The notes: a model not told the origin generated them from the letters alone. A DNA stretch of 14,696 bases from Betaproteobacteria bacterium (GCA_947456915.1 CANGUQ010000036.1:1-14696); one strand, 5' to 3'; shown: positions 6,686-13,737, numbered from the stretch's first letter. Numbers and translations: made by a program.

Positions 6686-8100
6686 GCGCCGGGTGGCTCG
6701 ATCGCCCGCTGGCCGAGGTCGCGCAGGCGCTGCGCACGCGCGCAGTGTCCTCGGTCGAACTCACCCGTGCCTGCCTCGCGCGCGCGCAGGCGGTGAACCC
6801 GCTGCTCAACTGCTTTCTCGACATCGAGACGCAGTCCGCTCTCGCCGACGCGGTAGAGGCCGATGCCGAGATCGCGAACGGCCGCTGGCGCGGGCCGCTG
6901 CACGGAGTGCCGCTCGCGCACAAGGACATGTTCTATCGCCGCGGCAGGCGCTGTACCGGCGGCGCGCTGATTCGTCGCGACTTCGTCGCGCGCTTCGATT
7001 CGACGGTCGCCGAGCGGCTCGCCGCCGCCGGTGCGGTCTGGCTGGGCAGCCTGAACATGTCGGAGTTCGCCGCCAATCCGGCCGGGCACAACGAGCACTA
7101 CGGGCATTGCCGCAACCCGTGGAACCGCGATTGCATTACCGGCGGGTCGTCGAGCGGGTCGGCGGCGGCAGTGGCGGCGCGCGCGTGCTTCGGTGCGGTC
7201 GGCTCTGACACCGGCGGGTCGGTGCGTCTGCCCGCCGCGCTGTGCGGCGTGGTCGGGCTCAAGCCCACCTATGGCCTGATCAGCCGCTACGGCGCGCTGC
7301 CGCGCTCGTGGTCGCTCGACACGATCGGGCCGCTCGCGCGCACGGTGGAGGACTGCGCATTGATCACTGCCGCCCTTGCCGGGCGGGATGTGCGCGATCC
7401 GACCACCGCCGTGCTGCCGGTGCCCGACTACCGCGCCGCGCTCGCGCACGGCGTGGGCGGGCTGCGCATCGCGGTGCCGCGCAACTTCTTCTTCGATGAC
7501 GTCGATGCATCGGTGCGCGCGCGACTCGACGCGGCGCTGCAGACGCTGCTGGACCTCGGCGCGCAGCGGGTGGACGTCGACGTTCCCGATCAGTCGCGGC
7601 TGTTCACGATCAGCGATGCGGTGGGCAAGTCCGAAGCGGCGGCGATGCACGCGCGCTGGATCCGCGAGCGCCCGCAGGACTACTCCCTTTTCGTGCGCAG
7701 CCGGATGGAGGCGGGCTTTCACGTGCCCGCGACGACGTATCTGCAGGCGCTCGCGTTGCGCGGGCGCCTGCTCGCGCAGTTCGTCGACAGCGTGTTCGCG
7801 CGGGCCGACATCCTGTTCGCGCCGGTCGTCGCCTGCGAAGTGCCCGCACTCGCGCAGACCGAGGTCGGCTCGCCGGCTGACGTGCAGCGCGTGATCCTGC
7901 GGCTGACCCGCTGCACGCGCACGCTCAACTTCCTCGGCCTGCCGGGTCTGTCGGTGCCCTGCGGCTTCAGCGACAACGCGATGCCGGTGGGCATGCAGCT
8001 GATCGGCCGGCCGTTTGCCGAGGCGACGCTGCTGCGCGCAGCACATGCGTACCAGCGGCGCACCGACTGGCACCTGCGCGCTCCGGCGATCGCGGCGTGA
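6682..8100 (+). CDS. Amidase signature family hydrolase (GatA/AtzE-like)
   Basis: A 472-residue amidase-signature enzyme with the complete Ser-cisSer-Lys triad: Lys81 in PLAHKDMF, Ser156 in GGSSSGSAAAVAA and the nucleophile Ser180 in GSDTGGSVRLPAA. The following CGVVGLKPTYGLISRYG block and the S-L-D-T-I-G-P-L-A-R stretch are typical of the GatA/AtzE subgroup. Length fits that subgroup. It is cytoplasmic, with no signal peptide. It hydrolyses a C-N amide bond; the substrate cannot be read from the sequence. It is probably not the tRNA amidotransferase GatA, because GatB is absent and the neighbours are catabolic. It overlaps the small acidic protein upstream and the serine hydrolase downstream by four bases each, so all three are likely made from one message. 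Confidence 0.93.
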   Translation: MSAGWLDRPLAEVAQALRTRAVSSVELTRACLARAQAVNPLLNCFLDIETQSALADAVEADAEIANGRWRGPLHGVPLAHKDMFYRRGRRCTGGALIRRDFVARFDSTVAERLAAAGAVWLGSLNMSEFAANPAGHNEHYGHCRNPWNRDCITGGSSSGSAAAVAARACFGAVGSDTGGSVRLPAALCGVVGLKPTYGLISRYGALPRSWSLDTIGPLARTVEDCALITAALAGRDVRDPTTAVLPVPDYRAALAHGVGGLRIAVPRNFFFDDVDASVRARLDAALQTLLDLGAQRVDVDVPDQSRLFTISDAVGKSEAAAMHARWIRERPQDYSLFVRSRMEAGFHVPATTYLQALALRGRLLAQFVDSVFARADILFAPVVACEVPALAQTEVGSPADVQRVILRLTRCTRTLNFLGLPGLSVPCGFSDNAMPVGMQLIGRPFAEATLLRAAHAYQRRTDWHLRAPAIAA

Positions 8101-9230
8101 GTGCGTTCGCGGTGCAGGGCCGCTGCGCGCCGGCGTTCTGGTCGGTGCGCGAGGCGTTCGAGGCGAACTTCGCGCTGAGGGAGGAGCACGGCGCGGCCGT
8201 CGCGGTGTGGCGCGACGGGCAACTGGTCGTGGACCTCTGGGGCGGAGCGCGCGATCGTGCCGGGCGCGAGCCGTGGACCGCCGACACGCTTGTCTGCATG
8301 ATGTCGGTGGTGAAGGCGGTCACTGCGCTGCTCGTGCACGTGCTCGCCGATCGCGGCGGCATCGACCTCGACCGACCGGTAGTCGCCTACTGGCCGCAGT
8401 TCGCGCAGGGCGGCAAGTCCGGCATTCTGGTGCGCCATGTACTCGATCATCGCGCCGGCGTGCCGGCGCTCGCAGCGCCGCAGCCACCCGGGATCGTCTG
8501 CGACTGGGCGGCGATGACGGCGGCGATCGCCGCCGAGCCCGCGCTGTGGCCGGCGGGTGCGGTGCCCGCCTATCACCCGGTGACGATGGGCTTCATCGCC
8601 GGTGAACTGATACGGCGGACGACCGGGCTGCTGCCCGGGGACTTCCTGAGCGAGGTGGTGGCGCCGCTGGGCGCGTTCGACTACTTCATCGGTGTGCCGG
8701 CGCACGTGCGTGCGCCGATCGCCGAGCTGTGGGGCGATTACGCGCAGACCATCTTCGGCGCCACGGATCGCAGCACGCTCGCCTGCCGCTCGGTCGAGCT
8801 GGTCAGCCCCGACATGTTCAACACCGACGCGTTCCATCGCGCGCAGATTCCGTCGATCAACGGTCACGGCACTGCACGTGCGGTGGCAACGCTGTTCGGC
8901 CTCCTCGCGCAATGTCACGCCGGCCGCGGCAGCGCGCTGCTGTCGACCGGCGCGCTGCGGCGTGCCACCGTCGAGCAGTGGTGGGGGATCGAGCAGACGT
9001 CGATGCAGGAGCGGCGCATGGCACTCGGCCTGCTGCTCGGTGGTGTGCCGAGCGTGCCGATCAACGCCAATCCCGCCTCGTTCGGGCACGGCGGAGCAGG
9101 GGGTGCGCTCGCCTTCGCCGACCCGGACCTGGGCATCGGCTTCGCCTACGGCACGAGCCACCTGCACGACCGCAAGGGCGCGAGTCCGCGCACCGCCGCG
9201 CTGGTCGAGGCACTGATGCGCAGCGTCTGA
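8097..9230 (+). CDS. Serine hydrolase of the class C beta-lactamase / EstB-like fold
   Basis: A 377-residue beta-lactamase-fold (penicillin-binding-protein-like) hydrolase, most like the cytoplasmic EstB-type esterases. Motif 1 is SVVK (Ser70 nucleophile, Lys73); most relatives have S-x-T-K, and here the third residue is Val. Motif 2 is Tyr159 in AYHPVTMG. Motif 3 is HGGAGG beginning at His331, replacing the KTG of true beta-lactamases. The absence of a signal peptide argues against a role in antibiotic resistance or the cell wall and for an esterase or amide hydrolase on a small metabolite. The start is the GTG inside the amidase stop (GTGA). No Shine-Dalgarno sequence is visible there, so translation probably depends on re-initiation; the next in-frame ATG would remove the active-site region. 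It ends 10 bases from the convergent Bug 3 gene. Confidence 0.88.
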   Translation: MSAFAVQGRCAPAFWSVREAFEANFALREEHGAAVAVWRDGQLVVDLWGGARDRAGREPWTADTLVCMMSVVKAVTALLVHVLADRGGIDLDRPVVAYWPQFAQGGKSGILVRHVLDHRAGVPALAAPQPPGIVCDWAAMTAAIAAEPALWPAGAVPAYHPVTMGFIAGELIRRTTGLLPGDFLSEVVAPLGAFDYFIGVPAHVRAPIAELWGDYAQTIFGATDRSTLACRSVELVSPDMFNTDAFHRAQIPSINGHGTARAVATLFGLLAQCHAGRGSALLSTGALRRATVEQWWGIEQTSMQERRMALGLLLGGVPSVPINANPASFGHGGAGGALAFADPDLGIGFAYGTSHLHDRKGASPRTAALVEALMRSV

Positions 9231-9240
9231 GCGCGCGGCC

Positions 9241-10266
9241 TCAGTTCACGTCGATCTTCGCCGCCTGCAGGATCGGCCGCCAGCGCGCGAACTCCTTCGC
9301 CACGTAGGCGTTGAACTCCGCCGGTGTCATCGGCTGGTGCGTGATGCCGAAGTTGCGCAGCCGCGCGACGATGTCCGGATCCTTCGCGAGCAGCATCATC
9401 TCGCGATGCACGCGCTCGACCACCGGCGCAGGCACGCCCGCCGGGCCGGAGAAGCCGAGCCAGTTCTCGCCGACCAGATCCGGATAGCCCAGTTCGACGA
9501 AGGTGGGAATGTCGGGCGCACTGGCGACGCGGGTACGCGACGACACGCCGAGCGCGCGCACCAGCCCGGCCTTGATGTTCTCGGTGTTCTGCGGCAGCGC
9601 GTCGAACGAGGTGGGGATCGTGTTGGTGCGCAGATCGGTGAACATGAACACCGAACTGCGATAGGGAATGTGCGTGAGTTTCGTGCCGGTCACCACCTGG
9701 AACATCTCGGCCACCACGTGACCCACGGTGCCGTTGCCGGCGCTGCCGTAGTTGATCCTGCCCGGCGAGGCCTTGGCGAGCTTCACGTAGTCGGCGACGC
9801 TGCGCGCCGGAAACTCCGGGTGCACGATCAGCACCACCGGCACGGTGCCGATGAACGCAATGTGGGTGAAGCTCTTCACCGGGTCGTAGCCGACCTTGGG
9901 AAAGATCACCGGCGAGACCGTGTGCGGCGAGACATTGGACACGCCCAGCGTGTAGCCGTCCGGCACTGCGCGCGCGACGATCTCCGCCCCGACGATACCC
10001 CCGGCGCTGGGGCGGTTGTCGACGACGAGCTGCTGGCCCAGTCGCTCGCCCAGCTTGTCGGCGAATACACGCGCGGTGATGTCGCTCGAGCCGCCGGTAC
10101 CGAAGGGCACGACCAGCCGTACCGGTTTCGCCGGCCACGCCTGCGCGAGAACGGCGACCGGCGCGCCTGCGGCGAGCGCAGCGAGCAGGCTCAGGGTGGT
10201 CCCCGGACTGCGCCGCCACGCGGAGCGGCCGCGGCGCGCGGGTGCGTCGGAGTGATGCGCTGGCAT
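9241..10266 (-). CDS. Bug-family (TctC-like) periplasmic solute-binding protein 3
   Basis: A 341-residue TctC-like protein. The N-terminus (1-41) is a signal peptide with several Arg residues (RRGRSAWRRS at 11-20) before the hydrophobic core, ending about VLA|QA. Family blocks are WPAKPVRLVVPF, ligand loop FGTGGSSDITAR (55-66; the usual Pro before Gly-Gly is Thr), VDNRPSAGG (82-90), VPDGYTL and SAGNGTVGH (175-183). ATG 10266 has GAGGA eight bases upstream and is preferred to an ATG further upstream. In place of the common PYKGGG after the THIPY block it has PYRSSVFMF, so its binding-site rim differs from the other Bug proteins here. It follows Bug 4 on the same strand after 207 bases and is convergent with the serine hydrolase. 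Ligand unknown. Confidence 0.92.
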   Translation of the reverse strand: MPAHHSDAPARRGRSAWRRSPGTTLSLLAALAAGAPVAVLAQAWPAKPVRLVVPFGTGGSSDITARVFADKLGERLGQQLVVDNRPSAGGIVGAEIVARAVPDGYTLGVSNVSPHTVSPVIFPKVGYDPVKSFTHIAFIGTVPVVLIVHPEFPARSVADYVKLAKASPGRINYGSAGNGTVGHVVAEMFQVVTGTKLTHIPYRSSVFMFTDLRTNTIPTSFDALPQNTENIKAGLVRALGVSSRTRVASAPDIPTFVELGYPDLVGENWLGFSGPAGVPAPVVERVHREMMLLAKDPDIVARLRNFGITHQPMTPAEFNAYVAKEFARWRPILQAAKIDVN

Positions 10267-10299
10267 GGTAGAAGTCCTCGATTGCGGCTGCTGCATGCG

Positions 10300-10321
10300 C
10301 CGCGCCGACGTATCGGCGCGG
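10300..10321 (-). promoter_or_regulatory. Leader hairpin upstream of Bug 3
   Basis: CCGCGCCGA and TCGGCGCGG form a perfect 9-bp stem with a 4-base loop, which reads TACG in the mRNA sense. It lies 34-55 bases before the Bug 3 start, clear of the ribosome binding site. If transcription begins upstream it would be a stable leader structure. It could stabilise or process the message, or attenuate it; the role is inferred. Confidence 0.4.
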
Positions 10322-10357
10322 TTGCGCTGGTGCGCTGGTGGGCCGCCGGGGAAAGTT

Positions 10358-10370
10358 GCACGCAGCGTGC
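10358..10370. promoter_or_regulatory. Odd-centred dyad, possible operator
   Basis: GCACGC-A-GCGTGC is a perfect 6-bp dyad about a single central base. The loop is too short for a hairpin, so if functional it would more likely be a protein-binding site. It lies in the 207-base gap upstream of Bug 3. GC-rich dyads of this size do arise by chance. Confidence 0.25.
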
Positions 10371-10434
10371 CAGGGGCTCCTGCCCCGGCCTGCGCTGGCG
10401 ACACCGGCTTTCGCCCCGGCTGCGGTGCATGCAA

Positions 10435-10473
10435 CCGGCACACTGCACTTCGCTGGTGCGCAGTGCAAGCCGG
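10435..10473 (-). terminator. Hairpin directly after the Bug 4 stop
   Basis: Beginning at the base after the Bug 4 stop codon, the minus strand reads CCGGC, TTG, CACTGC, a 13-base loop, GCAGTG, T, GCCGG. This is 11 paired bases interrupted by a 3/1 internal loop. Only two T residues follow, so it is a weak or Rho-assisted terminator or a 3'-end protector rather than a textbook terminator. It would separate Bug 4 from Bug 3. Confidence 0.4.
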
Positions 10474-11505
10474 CTACGGCTTGATCCCTGCCGCGCGGAT
10501 CAGTTTCAGGTGCCGCTCGTACTCGTTCCTGATGAATGTGCCGAACTGCTCCGGTGTGCTCGCCACCAGCACCGAACCGTCGGTGTCCAGCGCCTCGCGA
10601 AACTCCGGCGTGTTCGCGGCTCGCACCGTGGCGCCGTGCAGCCGGGTGACGAGTTCGCTCGGGGTGCCGGCGGGGACCAGGATTCCGTTCCACCCGCCGT
10701 ACTCGAAACCGGGCACGCCCGATTCGGCGATCGTCGGCACCTCGGGCAGTCCGGGCAGCCGCTGCGCACTCGACACGGCAATCACGCGCAGCTTGCCGGA
10801 TCGCGCGAGCGCCGCGGTGGCCACCACCGGCGACATCGTGAAGTGCGATTCCCCGCCGAGCACGCCGGCTACCGACTGGCCGCCGCCCTTGTACGGCACG
10901 TGGGTCCACTTCACGCCGGTCATCGACATGAACAGTTCGCCCACCAGATGGCTGGTCGAGCCGTTGCCGGCCGAGGCCATCATCAGCGCACCGGGCTGCT
11001 TGCGCGAGAGCGCGATCAGCTCCTTGACGTTCTTCACCGGCAGCGACGGGTGCACCGCCAGCGCGTTGTAGAAGCGCGAGACCAGGCTCACCGGGGCGAA
11101 GTCGCGCACCGGGTCGTAGCTGACCTTCGGGTAGATGGCCGGGCTGATCGCGAGCGAGACCGAGCCGCCGACGTAGATCGTGTAGCCGTCGGCCGGCGCC
11201 CTGGCCGCGATCTCGGTGCCGATCACGGTGCCGGCGCCGCCGCGATTGTCGATCACCACCGACTGCCCGATCACCTCCTGCAGCCGCGCGGCGAACGCGC
11301 GCGACCACAGGTCGGTGCCGCTGCCCGGCGTCCACGGCACGATGAACCGAAGCGGTTTGGCAGGGAACGGCGCGCTCGCCTGTGCGATCGCCGCCGAAGG
11401 CAGCGCCCCCCCGGCAAGCAGCAGGACGGTGCACGCGAGGCGCCCGGTGGCACGCCCGCCGGCCTGCGGCGCCCGTGGGCGATGACGGCTGCGCTGATCG
11501 TGCAC
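10474..11505 (-). CDS. Bug-family (TctC-like) periplasmic solute-binding protein 4
   Basis: A 343-residue TctC-like protein starting at GTG 11505, two bases after the stop of the DHDPS-family gene and with AGGG six bases upstream. There is no ATG near the signal peptide. Residues 1-41 form a long Arg-rich signal peptide ending AIA|QA. Family blocks are FPAKPLRFIVPW, ligand loop WTPGSGTDLWSR (58-69, GSG in place of the usual GG), IDNRGGAGTVIG (85-96, with RGGAG where RPGAG is usual), ADGYTI and SAGNGSTSH (178-186), then THVPYKGGGQ. These substitutions at ligand loops suggest a ligand different from those of Bugs 1 and 2. The tight coupling to the lyase suggests that it binds that enzyme's substrate or a precursor. 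The same frame is open far upstream, but those residues fall in the wrong frame of the lyase gene. Confidence 0.9.
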   Translation of the reverse strand: MHDQRSRHRPRAPQAGGRATGRLACTVLLLAGGALPSAAIAQASAPFPAKPLRFIVPWTPGSGTDLWSRAFAARLQEVIGQSVVIDNRGGAGTVIGTEIAARAPADGYTIYVGGSVSLAISPAIYPKVSYDPVRDFAPVSLVSRFYNALAVHPSLPVKNVKELIALSRKQPGALMMASAGNGSTSHLVGELFMSMTGVKWTHVPYKGGGQSVAGVLGGESHFTMSPVVATAALARSGKLRVIAVSSAQRLPGLPEVPTIAESGVPGFEYGGWNGILVPAGTPSELVTRLHGATVRAANTPEFREALDTDGSVLVASTPEQFGTFIRNEYERHLKLIRAAGIKP

Positions 11506-11507
11506 GC

Positions 11508-12512
11508 TCAGCCCTGTGCCGCTGCGCGCTTGGGCGCGGCCTGCAGCCGCGCGAGCAACCCGACGCGGGCGAGATCGTCGCGCATCGCCGCGACCTCGGC
11601 GGCGCTCAGCGCGAGCAGCGGCGGGCGCACCGCGCCGCCGACCATCCCGATCATGTCGCACCAGACCTTGATCTGCGCGATCGGCATGACGTGGTGCTTC
11701 AGCCACGGCTCGCGGATCCAGCGCTCGTGCACGGCGCGCAGTTCGGAGAACCCGTCGCGGATCGTGCGCGCGGCCGCGAAGTCGCCGGCGAGCGCGAGTT
11801 CGGCGTAGTCGCGCATCGGCGTGTAGCCCGGAACCTGCATCAGGAACGGGGCGGCCGAGGACATGTGCACGCGCATGCCGTGCGTCTGCATCAGGTGCAG
11901 CATCTCCGTCTCGGAGGGATGCGACAGCACGATCGACTCGCCGACCAGCGCCTGCACCTTCGCGTAGTGCTCGAGCGGGCGCGAGCACTTCAGGCCGCAG
12001 ATGTTCTCCAGCCCGGCGATGCGCGCAGTCACCTCCGGCGAGAGCGCGACCTCGGAGAACGGGGTGTCGAACATCCAGATGCCGATGCGCGTGCGCGCGC
12101 TCACGTGGGCGTACCACTGGAACAGCGCTTCTTCGCTCGCCGGCGGATAGTACGGATTCATCACGATCGCGAAGTCCGCACCCACGCGCTCGGCGTGATT
12201 GGTGAGCTCCACCGTCTCGTCGGCGCTGTGATGACCGGTGTGCGGGATCGTCAGGCAGCGCCCGCGCGCCTCCTCGACGACGATCTCCACCACCCGCATG
12301 CGCTCTTCCCTGGTGAGCGCCCAGAATTCGCCCATCGTGCCGGTGCAGAACACGCCGTCGATCTTCAGTTCCTGCGTGAGCCAGCGCATGTTGTGGCGCA
12401 GCCCGGCTTCGTCGAGCCGGTTGTCCGCGGTGAACGGGGTGGTGATCGCGGCCCATACGCCACGAAAACGCTCGCGCGCGGCGCGCTTGGCTTCGCTGCG
12501 GGTGTAGTCCAT
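11508..12512 (-). CDS. Dihydrodipicolinate synthase / N-acetylneuraminate lyase family protein
   Basis: A 334-residue class I aldolase-type TIM-barrel enzyme, longer than DapA (about 290). The Schiff-base lysine is Lys175 in ICGLKCSRP, and the conserved tyrosine pair is Tyr121-Tyr122 in MNPYYPPASEE. The DapA motif GTTGE is GTMGE here (58-62): the second Thr, part of the proton relay in DapA, is Met, so lysine biosynthesis is unlikely. A catabolic aldol or retro-aldol reaction, or a hydratase or dehydratase acting on a keto acid, is more plausible. ATG 12512 has AGGAG (12524-12520) seven bases upstream; an ATG at 12519 is out of frame and abuts the same site. A TATCAT -10-like element lies upstream. 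Bug 4 begins two bases after its stop. The hypothetical/alpha-beta hydrolase pair is divergent. Confidence 0.9.
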   Translation of the reverse strand: MDYTRSEAKRAARERFRGVWAAITTPFTADNRLDEAGLRHNMRWLTQELKIDGVFCTGTMGEFWALTREERMRVVEIVVEEARGRCLTIPHTGHHSADETVELTNHAERVGADFAIVMNPYYPPASEEALFQWYAHVSARTRIGIWMFDTPFSEVALSPEVTARIAGLENICGLKCSRPLEHYAKVQALVGESIVLSHPSETEMLHLMQTHGMRVHMSSAAPFLMQVPGYTPMRDYAELALAGDFAAARTIRDGFSELRAVHERWIREPWLKHHVMPIAQIKVWCDMIGMVGGAVRPPLLALSAAEVAAMRDDLARVGLLARLQAAPKRAAAQG

Positions 12513-12555
12513 CTGGCATCTCCTTCGGCGCGCCCGGCGGCGCCGCTGCGCGGAG

Positions 12556-12561
12556 ATGATA
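12556..12561 (-). promoter_or_regulatory. Possible -10 element for the DHDPS-family gene
   Basis: TATCAT on the minus strand differs from the TATAAT consensus at one position and stands out in this GC-rich gap. Transcription would begin near 12549 and give a leader of about 37 bases containing the AGGAG site. No good -35 sequence is visible at 16-18 bases. Confidence 0.4.
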
Positions 12562-12636
12562 GACCAGCCGGGCCGGGCAGTACCCCGCCGCGCGCGTCGG
12601 CCGATGCCGCCCGAGCGCGCACCGCGGACGACAGCG

Positions 12637-12642
12637 TATGAT
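12637..12642 (+). promoter_or_regulatory. Possible -10 element for the hypothetical/alpha-beta hydrolase operon
   Basis: TATGAT differs from TATAAT at one position and is followed after 14 bases by the GGGAGGA ribosome binding site at 12657-12663. The -35 region is GC-rich and does not resemble TTGACA, which suggests a weak or activator-dependent promoter. Together with the minus-strand element at 12556-12561 it makes a divergent pair in a 155-base gap. Confidence 0.4.
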
Positions 12643-12667
12643 GAGCGCACATTCGCGGGAGGAAACG

Positions 12668-12964
12668 ATGAGCGAACTGCAGGTGGACGCGGAGGGCCGC
12701 TATGTGGGCGGTGACATTCCGCTGGGCTACGCGCGCTGGGGCGACCGGCTGGTCGAGGTGCCGGCAGAACTGGATGCGTGCGTGACGGCCATCCGGCTCG
12801 CCAAGGCCGGGCAGAACTACGCGCAGATCGCGCCGGTGCTGCGCGCGCAGCACGGCGTGGAGGTGTCGCCGCAGCAGTACGACGCGTTCATGCTGAGCGT
12901 GTACCGCCGCTACGGGCCTCTGGGCGCGAGCAACAGCGTGCCCACGAGCGGGGGTGCCCGATGA
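12668..12964 (+). CDS. Conserved-looking 98-residue protein of unknown function, coupled to alpha/beta hydrolase
   Basis: Not recognised. The start at ATG 12668 is well supported by GGAGG (12658-12662) five bases upstream, and codon use matches its neighbours. Residues 1-32 look like short beta strands (RYVGGDIPLGYARWGDRLVE). Residues 36-82 are predicted helical, with a segment LAKAGQNYAQIAPVLRAQ (44-61) that resembles the helix-turn-helix of resolvase-type proteins by eye, followed by SPQQYDAFMLSVYRRYG (67-83). The last 15 residues look disordered. No Cys motifs, signal peptide or membrane segment. Its stop overlaps the start of the alpha/beta hydrolase (ATGA), so it is probably made in step with it. 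It could be a small partner or regulator of the hydrolase, or a DNA-binding protein; neither is established. Confidence 0.75.
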   Translation: MSELQVDAEGRYVGGDIPLGYARWGDRLVEVPAELDACVTAIRLAKAGQNYAQIAPVLRAQHGVEVSPQQYDAFMLSVYRRYGPLGASNSVPTSGGAR

Positions 12965-13737
12965 AGGTCGAAGTCGACGGCGAATCGATCGAGGTGGTGC
13001 GCGAGGGCAACGGCCCGGTGATCGTGTTCGTGCACTTTCTCGGCGGTTTCTCCTATCAGTGGCGTAATCAGTTCGCAGCGCTGAAGGACCGCTACACCTG
13101 CATCGCCTACGATCACCGCGGCTTCGGGCACTCGAGCTTCAACAACGGCCACTGGGACGTGCCCACCGGCGCGGACGAACTCAAGGGCGTGCTCGACGCG
13201 CTCGGGGTGGAGCGCGCGCACGTGGTCGGCTACTCGATGGGCGGACCGGTCGCGCTGGTGTTCAACGCGCGCTGGCCAGACCGGGTGCGCTCGCTCACGC
13301 TGATCGACACCTTCGCGAAAAATCACACCCACTCGCAGGCGCGCATCGAGGAATCGGAGAAGTGCCTGCGCTACATGTCGATGCGCGAGTACGCGCGCCA
13401 GTACGTCGCCACGCGGTTCCTGCTCGACACGCCGCAGGCGATGGTCGACGAACTCGTCTCCTCGATCTGCCTCGCGCGCAAGGGGGCGTATCTGGACGTG
13501 CTGCGCGGCATCCTGCTGCCCGACTTCACCGAGTACTGCGCGCAGGTGAAGGTGCCGACGCTGGTGATGTGCGGTCGGCACGATCACACCACGCCGGTGG
13601 CTTTCACCAACGACCTCACCCGGCTGATCGCCAGTGCAGTGGAGAAGATCATTCCGACCGGGCACCTGGGCGTGTTCGACGACCCGAAGGCGTTCAACGC
13701 GCCGATGATCGAGTTCCTCGACGCACAGCCACGCTGA
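12961..13737 (+). CDS. Alpha/beta hydrolase (3-oxoadipate enol-lactonase-like)
   Basis: A 258-residue alpha/beta hydrolase of the enol-lactonase/C-C hydrolase type, of normal length. The triad is complete: Ser92 in the nucleophile elbow GYSMGG, Asp208 in GRHDHTTP and His235 in IPTGHLGVF. The oxyanion-hole motif is HFLGG (25-29), and DHRGFGHSS (51-59) is the conserved block after strand 4. No signal peptide, so cytoplasmic. The start overlaps the stop of the small upstream protein (ATGA). Likely substrates are lactones, enol esters or small esters. The resemblance to PcaD is general, and no beta-ketoadipate genes are near. It is convergent with Bug 5 across a 110-base gap containing a strong hairpin. 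Confidence 0.92.
   Translation: MKVEVDGESIEVVREGNGPVIVFVHFLGGFSYQWRNQFAALKDRYTCIAYDHRGFGHSSFNNGHWDVPTGADELKGVLDALGVERAHVVGYSMGGPVALVFNARWPDRVRSLTLIDTFAKNHTHSQARIEESEKCLRYMSMREYARQYVATRFLLDTPQAMVDELVSSICLARKGAYLDVLRGILLPDFTEYCAQVKVPTLVMCGRHDHTTPVAFTNDLTRLIASAVEKIIPTGHLGVFDDPKAFNAPMIEFLDAQPR

Noticed and set aside
6252..6929. Upstream extension of the class II aldolase frame beyond its ATGs, up to 6929.
   Set aside because: It would run antisense through the small acidic gene and the start of the amidase, and the added residues are Arg/Ala-rich with no family resemblance.
6682..8100. Amidase as the tRNA amidotransferase subunit GatA, with the small protein as GatC.
   Set aside because: GatB is absent, the surrounding genes are catabolic, and the small protein shows no clear GatC sequence features.
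8097..9230. Serine hydrolase as an antibiotic-resistance beta-lactamase.
   Set aside because: There is no signal peptide, the KTG motif is replaced by HGG, and it is coupled to a cytoplasmic amidase, so an esterase or amide hydrolase is much more likely.
9337..11808. A plus-strand open frame of more than 800 codons opposite Bug 3, Bug 4 and the DHDPS-like gene.
   Set aside because: It is antisense to three genes with clear family motifs, its translation is rich in Arg, His and Ala without recognisable domains, and it spans intergenic regions. It is a high-G+C shadow frame.
10474..12519. A continuous 681-codon minus-strand frame from ATG 12519 through the DHDPS-like gene into Bug 4, suggesting a fusion protein or frameshift product.
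   Set aside because: The ATG abuts its Shine-Dalgarno sequence with no spacing, the first half translates to Arg/Ala/His-rich sequence without domains, and the other frame there encodes a clear DHDPS-family protein. Absence of stops is expected in such GC-rich DNA.
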